Source: Acetatifactor aquisgranensis (GTDB lineage: Bacteria > Bacillota > Clostridia > Lachnospirales > Lachnospiraceae). From it: 64,000 nucleotides of DNA. The DNA is taken from NCBI RefSeq assembly GCF_943193215.1, contig NZ_CALPDH010000013.1, forward strand, positions 89,860-153,859, given 5' to 3'. The notes below the pieces were generated by a model, which did no database searches, had not been told where the DNA came from, and saw nothing but the letters and a program-made list of their open reading frames with translations. Below, piece after piece: positions 52,577 through 61,423 of this stretch. The number at the start of each line of letters is the position of its first letter. The first letter of the stretch is position 1. A program made the position numbers and the translations under genes.

Positions 52577-53356
52577 ATGCGAGCTATAAATGATATAAAG
52601 AAATACTGGGGATATATGCTGTATTCTGCAAAATCACGTTTAAAAGCAGAAGTGGCGAATTCCTATTTAAATTGGATATGGTGGGTGCTAGAACCCTTTT
52701 TCTTTATGCTTATATATACCATTATCTTTGGATATATATTCGAATCAGGGGAACAGTATTTTCCTGTTTATATTTTCATCGGCAACACGATGTGGGCCTT
52801 TTTCAGCAAGACTATATCAGCCAGTGTAACAATGATTCGAGCAAATGAGACTATTATAGCCAAAGTATATATCCCCAAATTCATATTACTGATTATAGAA
52901 ATGCTGGTGAACGCCTTTAAGATGTTAGTTTCTTTTGGATTAACCGCTATAATGATGATTATTTTCCAAGTCCCGGTTTCCTTACATCTTTTATGGGTAT
53001 TCCCGATTATGGCAGTTTTTGTGCTTGTAACTTTCGGTTTCGGAACCTTGCTCTTGCATGGTGGAGTCTATATAGATGATTTGGCTCACGTCATCACTAT
53101 CTTCCTTAATATGATGATGTATTTTACGGGAATTTTCTTTTCCATTGAAAACCGAGTCCCCGAGCCGTTCTGCACAGCGTTGGGCGTGGGTAATCCAGTG
53201 GCTTTCCTGCTTACATCTACCAGAAAGGCCGTCATGTACTCCTCTGCCCCGGATTTGCCGCTTTTGGTCGCATGGTTCGGCATTGCTCTTATCTTATCAG
53301 CAATTGGAATACATGTCATTTATAAGAATGAAAACAATTACGTGAAGATTATGTAG
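52577..53356 (+). CDS. Polysaccharide ABC exporter permease, 259 aa
   Basis: ABC-2 type permease with six membrane segments: YSAKSRLKAEVANSYLNWIW at the N-terminal coupling region and GNPVAFLLTSTRKAVMYSS near the C-terminus. The RBS is AAGGATGG. It is the first gene of rightward cluster C, 60 bases after the right inverted repeat, and is followed by its ATPase after 9 bases. Third exporter of the window; it resembles TagG/Wzm. Confidence 0.9.
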   Translation: MRAINDIKKYWGYMLYSAKSRLKAEVANSYLNWIWWVLEPFFFMLIYTIIFGYIFESGEQYFPVYIFIGNTMWAFFSKTISASVTMIRANETIIAKVYIPKFILLIIEMLVNAFKMLVSFGLTAIMMIIFQVPVSLHLLWVFPIMAVFVLVTFGFGTLLLHGGVYIDDLAHVITIFLNMMMYFTGIFFSIENRVPEPFCTALGVGNPVAFLLTSTRKAVMYSSAPDLPLLVAWFGIALILSAIGIHVIYKNENNYVKIM

Positions 53357-53365
53357 AGGTGGGAA

Positions 53366-54100
53366 ATGTCAGAATATGCCATTAAAGTCAGCAATGTATC
53401 TCTGTCTTACTATACCCACAAAGGTATTTCGATAAAGAACCTTTTTCACAAAAACATAGGACAGGATAAATTTCAGGCACTTAGGGGAATTGACTTTGAA
53501 CTTAAAAAAGGACGGATACTTGGCATAGTAGGACGGAATGGAAGCGGGAAATCAACCCTTTTACGAGCCATTGGGGGCATTTTTTCGGTAGATCAGGGAA
53601 ATATTGATCTTTTTGGGAATAAAGTTTCCCTGCTCTCAATCGGAGTCGGATTCAATTATCTGCTGACTGGCAGAGAAAATGTTATTTTATCCGGAATGCT
53701 GACCGGTTTTTCAAAAGAAGAAGTCATCTCAAGGATGGATCAAATTATTGCGTTTGCCGAAATCGGTGATTTTATAGACAGGCCTGTAAGTACCTACTCC
53801 AGCGGTATGTATTCAAAGTTGGCGTTTTCGCTGGCCACAGAGTTGAATACAGATATCCTTTTGGTCGATGAGGTCCTGAGTGTAGGCGATGAAAAGTTTG
53901 CGGCAAAAAGCTATTATCGGATGAAGCAGCTGATACAGGATAAGAACCATACAGTCGTAATCGTGTCCCACAATCTTGCAATCTTAGAAGAACTTTGTGA
54001 TGAGGTTCTCTGGATTCATGATGGAGAAACGAAAGCTTTAGGGCTTTCTTCCGAAGTATTGGCCCAATATAAGAAATACATGCGAGGAGGTACACCGTGA
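53366..54100 (+). CDS. Polysaccharide ABC exporter ATP-binding subunit, 244 aa
   Basis: Walker A GRNGSGKST, signature YSSGMYSKLAFSL, Walker B DILLVDEVLSVGD, H-loop VIVSHNL. The RBS is AGAGGTGGG. The stop overlaps the next gene's GTG as GTGA, so export ATPase and sugar enzyme are translationally coupled. Confidence 0.9.
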   Translation: MSEYAIKVSNVSLSYYTHKGISIKNLFHKNIGQDKFQALRGIDFELKKGRILGIVGRNGSGKSTLLRAIGGIFSVDQGNIDLFGNKVSLLSIGVGFNYLLTGRENVILSGMLTGFSKEEVISRMDQIIAFAEIGDFIDRPVSTYSSGMYSKLAFSLATELNTDILLVDEVLSVGDEKFAAKSYYRMKQLIQDKNHTVVIVSHNLAILEELCDEVLWIHDGETKALGLSSEVLAQYKKYMRGGTP

Positions 54101-54510
54101 AAGTAGAGCGTTTTTATGCACAACAGCATGGAGATGCCAGAGGGCAGCTTGTTGCATTAGAAGAAAAAAAGGAAATACCATTTGATATCAAAAGGGTCTA
54201 CTACATTTATGATACTCTGGCTGGAGTACACAGAGGTTTTCATGCACATAAGTCATTGAAGCAATTACTGATTTGCATACATGGTTCCTGTAAGGTATTG
54301 CTGGATAATGGACAAGAAAAAGAAATTGTCATTTTGGACAAGCCCTATGAAGGGATATTTATCCAAAATTATATCTGGCGTGAAATGTACGATTTTTCCT
54401 CGGATGCTGTTTTGCTAGTACTTGCCTCGGAAATTTATGATGAATCGGACTATATCAGGGATTATGACCGATTCTTACAATTTGTCAGCAATGGTGGCCA
54501 TGAAAAATAA
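54097..54510 (+). CDS. dTDP-6-deoxyhexose 3,4-ketoisomerase, FdtA-like, second copy, 137 aa
   Basis: The GTG start follows CGAGGAGG. Cupin-fold motifs are DARGQLVALEEKKEIPFDIKR, HRGFHAHKSLKQLLI with the catalytic His, and WREMYDFSSDAVLLVLASEIYD. It is clearly homologous to the cluster B enzyme at 33233 but not identical, and works with the aminotransferase at 55955. Both clusters may thus make a 3-amino-3,6-dideoxyhexose. Confidence 0.88.
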   Translation: MKVERFYAQQHGDARGQLVALEEKKEIPFDIKRVYYIYDTLAGVHRGFHAHKSLKQLLICIHGSCKVLLDNGQEKEIVILDKPYEGIFIQNYIWREMYDFSSDAVLLVLASEIYDESDYIRDYDRFLQFVSNGGHEK

Positions 54511-55942
54511 CTGTTCACACGTCATCGCTGATTACGCCAAAATGAAACGGATTGCCCGGAAATTTTACCAGCAGAGGCAATGGGAGCTTTCCTTACAGAC
54601 AATTTTTATTGCCAGTGGTTTTATGTATACCATGAACCAGATACAGTGTGACAGGGAGTTGGAAGATTTGGTCTGCGAAATCGTGGCGCAAAATCTCATT
54701 CCGACTGACTGGCAGGCTCCTGCAGGCAATACCATCATATATTATGACGGACTAGGCCAGATTGGAAGAGGCCTTACCTATATATATATGAATGCACTGG
54801 TGCATTTGGGCTATCAGGTAAAATACATTACCTATGAGGCCAATCAGCATGTACATGCTGTTGCCGCAGATATTGTGGGAGAAGCAAATGTATGGTACAT
54901 CACTGGCACCACTTATCTGGAACAGATAAAGCAATTGAATATGCTTTTGGCAGACTCGCAGGCCCATGCAGTCTTTCTGCATCTGGGGCCAGACGATGTA
55001 GTGGCAGTAGGAGGTTTTTCACATTGCCCCACTACCTTAAAGCGTTATCTGATTAATTTGACAGATCATGCTTTCTGGCTTGGGACGAATATTGCGGATA
55101 TGGTAATCAATTTCCGTGAGTTTGGCTGGAAAGTCTGTATGGAAAGAAGAGGCTTCCAGCCAGAACGGTTATTATATCTACCCTATTACCCCAAAAAGAC
55201 AGATTCGGTGTTTGAGGGACTTCCTTTTCAAAATTTGTCCGATAAACTGATTTTCTCTGGCGGAGCCCTATATAAGACAGAAAGTCAGGATAATGGCTAT
55301 TACCGACTGGTAGAGTCGATTTTAGATACTTGCAGTCATGTAAATTTTCTGTATTTAGGAAACGGAGATACTCGCAGACTTAGGAAGCTACAGCATAGAT
55401 ATCCGGGACGAGTAGCATGTGCGCCAGAACGAAGAGATTTCTTCGAAATCATGAAACACTGTACCCTGTATCTGTCTACTTATCCATACAATGGCGGCTT
55501 AATGACACAATATGCCCTGTTGGCAGGGAAAATACCTGTTACATGGATACATCCAGGAATCGAAAGTGAACTGACCCTCTGTCACGAGGAAAGCTGTTGG
55601 AACTATGCCACGATGCAAGAATGCCTGGAAGAAGTAAAAAGGTTACTGGAAAATGATTCCTATCGTCTGGAAAGGGAACAGAACCTAAGGCGTTTCCTGA
55701 TAGATGAACTCCAATTTGAACAGGAATTGCAACATATTCTCCAAACAGGCAAATCTGTTCGGGTACCCAAAGACAAAATGATTGCCTTTGATGGTTTTCA
55801 GATTTTGCCACTGGAGAATATACAAGGATTTAAATACAGACGGCTTTTTTTCAGAAGGCACGGACTATATATGTTCCGATTCTTTCCACTGAAATATGTT
55901 TCAGGAATGTTGGAGGCAATGTTCCAAAAACTAATCAAATAA
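54491..55942 (+). CDS. Putative glycosyltransferase (GT-B-like), 483 aa
   Basis: Starts at 54491 and 54500 are both possible; each overlaps the ketoisomerase stop. Residues 20-70 are a helical pair, then TIIYYDGLGQIGRGLTYIYMNALV resembles the acceptor-side Rossmann start. FSGGALYKTESQDNGYYRLV, VNFLYLGNGDTRRL and LYLSTYPYNGGLMTQYALLAGKIP look like the nucleotide-sugar side of GT4 or GT41-like enzymes. The end is basic and aromatic. Homology is fair; donor unknown. Confidence 0.65.
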   Translation: MVAMKNNCSHVIADYAKMKRIARKFYQQRQWELSLQTIFIASGFMYTMNQIQCDRELEDLVCEIVAQNLIPTDWQAPAGNTIIYYDGLGQIGRGLTYIYMNALVHLGYQVKYITYEANQHVHAVAADIVGEANVWYITGTTYLEQIKQLNMLLADSQAHAVFLHLGPDDVVAVGGFSHCPTTLKRYLINLTDHAFWLGTNIADMVINFREFGWKVCMERRGFQPERLLYLPYYPKKTDSVFEGLPFQNLSDKLIFSGGALYKTESQDNGYYRLVESILDTCSHVNFLYLGNGDTRRLRKLQHRYPGRVACAPERRDFFEIMKHCTLYLSTYPYNGGLMTQYALLAGKIPVTWIHPGIESELTLCHEESCWNYATMQECLEEVKRLLENDSYRLEREQNLRRFLIDELQFEQELQHILQTGKSVRVPKDKMIAFDGFQILPLENIQGFKYRRLFFRRHGLYMFRFFPLKYVSGMLEAMFQKLIK

Positions 55943-55954
55943 CAGGAGGCAGAA

Positions 55955-57055
55955 ATGGAAATCCCATATCTTAATTTAGCGCCTATGCATGATTTCTTGA
56001 AAGAGGAATTATCGGAGAAATTCAGAGAGGTTTTGGATCAGGAGTGGTTCGTTCAGGGAAAAGAATGTACGAAATTTGAAGAAAATTTTGCAGCATTCTG
56101 TGGAGCAAAGTATTGCGTTGGCGTCGGAAATGGTCTGGATGCCATCCGGGTAATCCTGCAGGCTTATGGCATCGGTGCGGGCGACGAGGTGATTGTCCCG
56201 GCTAATACTTTTATTGCTACGGTGCTGGCCATAAGTTATGTCGGCGCAACTCCTGTTCTGGTAGATGCAGATTCTGCTACTTATAATATCGGCCTTGAAA
56301 AAATCGAAGAAAAAATCACCTCACATACAAAAGCCATCATTGTGGTCCATTTGTATGGCCGAGCGGTGGAAATGGCTCCTGTGCTGAATCTGGCCCACAA
56401 ATATGGGCTGAAAGTAATCGAGGATTCAGCGCAGGCTCATGGCGCCTTGTATAAAGGGATATGTACCGGCAATCTGGGAGATGCCGCAGCATTCAGTTTC
56501 TATCCGGGAAAAAATCTGGGCGCTTTGGGCGATGGCGGCGCCGTCACTACCAATGACGAAGAGCTGGCACAAAGGGTAAGAGCCGTCTGCAATTATGGTT
56601 CTTATCAAAAATACTGCCATGAATTCAAAGGCTGCAACTCCAGATTGGACGAGATTCAGGCGGCATTGCTGTCCGTTAAACTCCCCCATCTGAAAGAATG
56701 GAATGAGGAACGGAAAAATATTGCGGAAAAGTATAATGCAGGCATACACAATCCATTATTCACACTTCCGCAGATATCTGACAGGGATGGACATGTGTTC
56801 CATATCTATCCCTTGCTGTGTTCTGAAAGGGAGAAGCTGATTGCCTATCTCGAAGCCAGAGGCATTCATACCAATATACATTATCCTACCCCTATTCCTT
56901 TGCAGGGGGCCTATCAGGAATTGGCTGACAGCATAACGGAATATCCGGTTACCGCAAGAATCTGTGCAGAAGAAGTCAGCATCCCTCTGTATCCCGGCAT
57001 GGCACAGGAGGAAACGGATTATATTATCGATGTCCTGAACTGCTATCGGGCATAA
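55955..57055 (+). CDS. DegT/DnrJ/EryC1/StrS aminotransferase, FdtB-like, second copy, 366 aa
   Basis: The RBS is AGGAGG. PLP Lys in FSFYPGKNLGALGDGGAV near residue 185, VIEDSAQAHGALYKG upstream, NSRLDEIQAALL downstream. Same class as the protein at 32073. With the ketoisomerase at 54097 it should make a dTDP-3-amino-3,6-dideoxyhexose; the acyltransferase at 59034 may N-acylate it. Confidence 0.88.
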   Translation: MEIPYLNLAPMHDFLKEELSEKFREVLDQEWFVQGKECTKFEENFAAFCGAKYCVGVGNGLDAIRVILQAYGIGAGDEVIVPANTFIATVLAISYVGATPVLVDADSATYNIGLEKIEEKITSHTKAIIVVHLYGRAVEMAPVLNLAHKYGLKVIEDSAQAHGALYKGICTGNLGDAAAFSFYPGKNLGALGDGGAVTTNDEELAQRVRAVCNYGSYQKYCHEFKGCNSRLDEIQAALLSVKLPHLKEWNEERKNIAEKYNAGIHNPLFTLPQISDRDGHVFHIYPLLCSEREKLIAYLEARGIHTNIHYPTPIPLQGAYQELADSITEYPVTARICAEEVSIPLYPGMAQEETDYIIDVLNCYRA

Positions 57056-57082
57056 CGATATAAACGCGAGAGGCAGCTGGGA

Positions 57083-59014
57083 ATGAGAAAAATTGTATTA
57101 ATCAGGGCGATTGCATTTATCTGCAGCATTGCTGCGAAAATCATTGCGGCTCCTTTCGTCCTGCTGGGACGGTTGCTGCACCGTGCCACCGCGTTATTTT
57201 CCAGAAACAGGCAGAGAAGAAAAGAGAGACGACTGCAAAGGGAAATGCTTCACGAAGAAAAGCGGATACGGCGCAAGGAAAGACAAACATACCGTAAAGA
57301 AAGGAAAGACGAGAAAAGGCGGCTTCGGCTGGAGCGGCGCAAATTAAGGGAGGAACTTCGGGAAAGGCGGCCCAGAAAAGCAAGGAAGTTAAAGGATTAT
57401 ACTCCCATAATCAATAAGCTGAGGGACAAATGCCGCGATACGAGGATTGCGTGGATTCTGCGGGCGATATATGCGGTCGGAATTTTGGGAACAAAGGTCT
57501 ATTGGAAGCTGCTGGTTATTTTCCAGAAAGCATATTGGGGACTACACAGTATCTACCGCAGGATATATTGGGTCTCCAGGGGATTATTCCAAAGGGGCTA
57601 TTGGTTTTGTAGGGTATGGCTCGAAAGGCTTTATTGGTTCTGTAGAAAACTCTGCCAAAAGGCATACTGGTTCTTCAGAGGGCTCTACCAAAAGGCTTAT
57701 TGGTTTTTCAGAGGGCTTTTGCAAAAAGCCTATTGGTATCATAGAGGACTTTTGCAAAAGGGATATTGGCATTTTTATTATCCTAAAAGCAGGAAGTTAT
57801 ACCAGTCTATGTGCCGTAACGCCTATATGGATTTGTTCTTTGTATTTCTACGGGGATACACGAACCAATCCGTTGAGCGGATAAGCTGTGTACAAATTCT
57901 GGGAGTTGAGGAATATGTAAAATGTCATAAAGAACAATGCTGCTATCGGGTGATTGAAACCGGGAAAGAACGGTCGGTATGTATCCCTCCGTATTTTGAA
58001 AGGAATGAAGCGGAAATCGGGAACTTTCATTCCCCTGACATATATGTGGCGAAGATTCAGAACGTTTCCCTGATTGGTGGCAGCAATGTCATATTGGCAG
58101 ATAAAACTCTGCTGAATGATGCAGCATATCAGGATAAGGAGCATCGGATTGATATCCGCTATTCTTCCATAAAAAATGTGCTGGATGGCATCGCTGTCAT
58201 AGAGAATCAGGATGTGACAGAAGAAATCGAGAAAGGAATCAATCTCGTGAGCGCCGCCTCCTTTAACTATTATCATTTGGTCGTGGAAATTCTTTCCAGG
58301 CTTGCATTCGTTGACACCTGTGAAGACTATCGGGACTATCCCATCCTGGTGGACGAAATAGTGCTTCGGATCCCTCAGTTTCAAGCGGCTATGGAATGCA
58401 TTAACCACCTGGGGCATCCCGTCATCAAGATAGAAAAAAGCAAAAAGTATCTGGTAAAAGACCTGGTACTGCCTTCTTCTAATGTTTGGATGCCTACCAA
58501 TGTATATAGCCGTAATCAAATACGGGTGTCGGATTTCATGATTTCGGATACAGTCCTTCAGAACATCCGGAAAGCAGTTGGCGTCTGGCAGGAACGGCCT
58601 GCCTGGAGGAATATGTTCATATCCCGGAAAAAAGCACAGGCAATCCGGCTGAAAAATGAGCGAGAGGTCAGGGAGATGTTTGCACAGAATGGTTTTGAGA
58701 TTGTATATACGGAAGAGTTGTCGTTCCGGCAGCAGGTAGAATGCTTCGGGCAGGCGAAATGTGTTATAGCGACATCCGGAGCAGCCCTTACCAACATAAT
58801 CTTCTGTCAACCGGGAACCCTGATTGGATGCATCATTCCCTCCGAACACGGATTTTTCATGTATTCTACGATTGCATATATGTTGGGACTTCGTATGCTC
58901 TTTTTGGATGCGGAGATTATCGAAAGAACTCCTTACCCTGCAGCGGATACTTTCATCTTGGACAAGAGCTATGTCTCAAGATATATAGAGGCTATCAATA
59001 ACAAACCTAAATAA
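57083..59014 (+). CDS. Glycosyltransferase family 61 (DUF563) with 11-residue YW repeat, 643 aa
   Basis: Residues 5-32 form one hydrophobic helix. Residues 41-104 are extremely basic (RRKERRLQREM...). Residues 138-236 are nine 11-residue units each with Tyr-Trp at the same place (KAYWFFRGLLQ type). The GT61 catalytic domain fills the rest: FNYYHLVVEILSRL, MFISRKKAQAIRL, EELSFRQQVECFGQAKCVI and SGAALTNIIFCQPGTL are diagnostic. Family members transfer pentoses or hexoses. The basic and aromatic front half should lie on the membrane; it is not part of standard GT61. Confidence 0.85.
   Translation: MRKIVLIRAIAFICSIAAKIIAAPFVLLGRLLHRATALFSRNRQRRKERRLQREMLHEEKRIRRKERQTYRKERKDEKRRLRLERRKLREELRERRPRKARKLKDYTPIINKLRDKCRDTRIAWILRAIYAVGILGTKVYWKLLVIFQKAYWGLHSIYRRIYWVSRGLFQRGYWFCRVWLERLYWFCRKLCQKAYWFFRGLYQKAYWFFRGLLQKAYWYHRGLLQKGYWHFYYPKSRKLYQSMCRNAYMDLFFVFLRGYTNQSVERISCVQILGVEEYVKCHKEQCCYRVIETGKERSVCIPPYFERNEAEIGNFHSPDIYVAKIQNVSLIGGSNVILADKTLLNDAAYQDKEHRIDIRYSSIKNVLDGIAVIENQDVTEEIEKGINLVSAASFNYYHLVVEILSRLAFVDTCEDYRDYPILVDEIVLRIPQFQAAMECINHLGHPVIKIEKSKKYLVKDLVLPSSNVWMPTNVYSRNQIRVSDFMISDTVLQNIRKAVGVWQERPAWRNMFISRKKAQAIRLKNEREVREMFAQNGFEIVYTEELSFRQQVECFGQAKCVIATSGAALTNIIFCQPGTLIGCIIPSEHGFFMYSTIAYMLGLRMLFLDAEIIERTPYPAADTFILDKSYVSRYIEAINNKPK
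57494..57790. repeat. 33-bp tandem repeat (nine units) encoding the YW hendecad
   Basis: Nine units with a strict 33-base period encode Tyr-Trp at residues 140-141, 151-152 and every 11 residues to 228-229. Units 6-8 are the most alike at protein level, suggesting recent unit duplication. Confidence 0.85.
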
Positions 59015-59033
59015 TCAGTAGAAAGGAAACAAT

Positions 59034-59903
59034 ATGACAATTGGAAAAAATTGCATCATAGCAGAAAGTGTAACGCTTCCGGAAGATATCATCATAGGCA
59101 ATAACGTACGCATACAGGATAATGTAGCGATTGGAGCAAGGACAAAAATACAGGATGGGACTTTCCTGTGCTCCGGCAGTCAGATTGGAGCCGGTTCTTA
59201 TCTGGATTTCGGTGTCATAGTCCGCGAGAATGTAATCCTCGGAGAAAATGCGTTTGTAGGGGCGCACTGCATATTGGGCGAATATCTGATGGATTTTATT
59301 GAGGCCAGGGATATACAGCACCATCAGACTGTAATCGGAAACAATGCAATCATCCGGAGCGAGACTATCATCTATGGGGAAAATGTCATCGGAGATAATT
59401 TTCAGACAGGCCATCGTGTTACGATTCGGGAAAAAAGCCATATCGGCCAAAATGTGCGTATTGGGACACTGTCGGATATACAGGGCGACTGCCAGATTGG
59501 GAACTATATCAGCATACACAGCAATGCCCATATCGGCATGAAAAGCGTTATCAAAGACTATGCGTGGATTTATCCTTACGTGGTTCTGACCAATGATCCT
59601 AATCCCCCTTCTGATCAGATACTGGGAGTCACTGTGGAAGAATTCGCTATTGTTGCCACTGGATCCGTGGTGCTGCCGGGCAGGGTGATTGGCAGGGATT
59701 CTCTGGTTGGCGCCGGAGCTGTGGTCAGCAAGGATGTGCCTGAAGGTAAGGTAGTGGTTGGCAATCCCGGCAGGGAACTTGGGGATACCGCAAATGTCAA
59801 GAACAGGTCTACGGGAGAGGATGTCTATCCATGGAGATATCACTTTGATAGAGGGATGCCGTGGAAAGGGATTGGGTATGATGAATGGAGAAAGAATCTA
59901 TAG
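59034..59903 (+). CDS. Hexapeptide-repeat acyltransferase, 289 aa
   Basis: The RBS is GAAAGGAAAC. Left-handed beta helix hexads run through most of the protein (IGKNCI, IGNNVR, IGARTK, IGDNFQ, IGNYIS), ending LVGAGAVVSKDVPEGKVVVGNPG. A C-terminal tail of about 40 residues ends WKGIGYDEWRKNL. It is longer than WlbB-type enzymes because of extra coils. Likely N- or O-acylates a nucleotide sugar of cluster C. Confidence 0.8.
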   Translation: MTIGKNCIIAESVTLPEDIIIGNNVRIQDNVAIGARTKIQDGTFLCSGSQIGAGSYLDFGVIVRENVILGENAFVGAHCILGEYLMDFIEARDIQHHQTVIGNNAIIRSETIIYGENVIGDNFQTGHRVTIREKSHIGQNVRIGTLSDIQGDCQIGNYISIHSNAHIGMKSVIKDYAWIYPYVVLTNDPNPPSDQILGVTVEEFAIVATGSVVLPGRVIGRDSLVGAGAVVSKDVPEGKVVVGNPGRELGDTANVKNRSTGEDVYPWRYHFDRGMPWKGIGYDEWRKNL

Positions 59904-59914
59904 GAGATTAGGAT

Positions 59915-61402
59915 ATGCTCATAATAATCGTCTTATTTATATGTGGTATTTTACTGGAGAAATATGGCAGCCATAAAATTCCACATATGAATCGACATTT
60001 TCTTATTTCAGCTAGCTTCTTTTTTGCAGTCGTAGTGTATGTGATATTTACATTGCATGGAGATAGCATGATATCTTCTTCTAGAGATGCGGCAGATATT
60101 TGGAAAACTATAACTAGTTTTCACACAAAAAATATCTATGGATCATACGTTTTATATAAAGGGATTAATTCGGTTTATCCCTATATTTGGCTATATGATT
60201 TCTCAGTAATTCTTAATGTAAATGAATGGACTTTTATAAAGATATTCTATTGTGGAGCATTTGCCTATACTGCTGCAATAGGATTTCCTAATATGATTGA
60301 GCTCTTGACGAATCAGGAAACAAAGCTCTATAGGCGCTTCTTATTTGTTGTTGCTATGTGGTATTTTGGATATTACTCCTGCGCATATACGCAATTGATG
60401 GTGGATTTGCCGTGTTTAATGTATTATGTTTTACTGATTAATGCTGCTTTAAAATTGTTCAGGAAGAAAAAGGGAATATTGCGATATGTATGGGCCGGAT
60501 TATTGAGCGGTTTATGTATGTCAGCGAGCGGTCAGTATACTATGCCTGCAATATGTATTGCAATATTTATTTTCTGGATAACTTATAAATCTGAGCAAGA
60601 TTGGAAAAAACGCTTTCAGATGCTATTGGTACGATTTGCTCCATTTCTACTTTGCATAGGGCTAGTTGTTGGTATCGATTTTTATTTCGAGAGTTGCATT
60701 GTAAATCCTTTGAGACAGGAGGGTGCTTGGATTCCTACAGGGGATGACTGGCTGCAGGCAGGGCTGATTCGTTTTAATGAAACATATAGACAAGGAGGCA
60801 ATGCCTCTTCGCTTCCCTCATATAGAAATGCGGCTATTCTGCATGACTACTATGGTGAAAATCTTGTAAATATTAGTGCAGTAACTGTTGAAGAATATGT
60901 ACATATTTTTTTGAAATATCCCATGGATTTTATTTTAAATTTTTTAAACAGCTTTTTCCTGATATTAAGTCCTGATCATGGAAGTTTTAACTTTATACCC
61001 TTATCTATTTTTTATACCTTATTATTTTGCTCCATATACATAGGGCTCACAAAATGTAAAACTTGGGAAAAGATTTTTTCTCCTTTATTTTTTATCGGGT
61101 TTTCTTTTTTATGGGCAACGGTTCCTATGCTCGTAATGAATATTGAGCCTCGAACCTGTTTGCAGATACAGGGCCTCATTATGTCTCTTGCTTTATGTGA
61201 TGGGACTATATGGGAAAATATCCATAGTGTATTGATGAATATACAAAAAAATGGCAGAAAAGAGTTCTTACGAAAGATGAATAGAATATCTTATCCTGTG
61301 CTCTTTTACATAATATTTCTTTGTATATGTTTGATGCACATTGCAACATTATATGAGGCATTGGGAACGGATACACAAGGTATTTTAATTAATCTAAAAT
61401 AG
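59915..61402 (+). CDS. Multi-pass membrane protein, GT-C-like, 495 aa
   Basis: The RBS is TAGGAG. About ten to twelve transmembrane helices, with extracytoplasmic loops rich in Tyr and Asp (SMISSSRDAADIW, YGSYVLYKGINSVYPYI). The arrangement suggests a polyprenyl-phosphate-dependent glycosyltransferase. A Wzy-type polymerase is less likely because export here uses ABC transporters. It is more AT-rich than its neighbours. No diagnostic motif recognised. Confidence 0.6.
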   Translation: MLIIIVLFICGILLEKYGSHKIPHMNRHFLISASFFFAVVVYVIFTLHGDSMISSSRDAADIWKTITSFHTKNIYGSYVLYKGINSVYPYIWLYDFSVILNVNEWTFIKIFYCGAFAYTAAIGFPNMIELLTNQETKLYRRFLFVVAMWYFGYYSCAYTQLMVDLPCLMYYVLLINAALKLFRKKKGILRYVWAGLLSGLCMSASGQYTMPAICIAIFIFWITYKSEQDWKKRFQMLLVRFAPFLLCIGLVVGIDFYFESCIVNPLRQEGAWIPTGDDWLQAGLIRFNETYRQGGNASSLPSYRNAAILHDYYGENLVNISAVTVEEYVHIFLKYPMDFILNFLNSFFLILSPDHGSFNFIPLSIFYTLLFCSIYIGLTKCKTWEKIFSPLFFIGFSFLWATVPMLVMNIEPRTCLQIQGLIMSLALCDGTIWENIHSVLMNIQKNGRKEFLRKMNRISYPVLFYIIFLCICLMHIATLYEALGTDTQGILINLK

Positions 61403-61423
61403 CAAAATATGTGAGGTAGTGTT

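Noticed and set aside
57494..57790. CRISPR-like array (33-bp period)
   Set aside because: The repeat is coding, contiguous without spacers, and encodes the YW hendecad.
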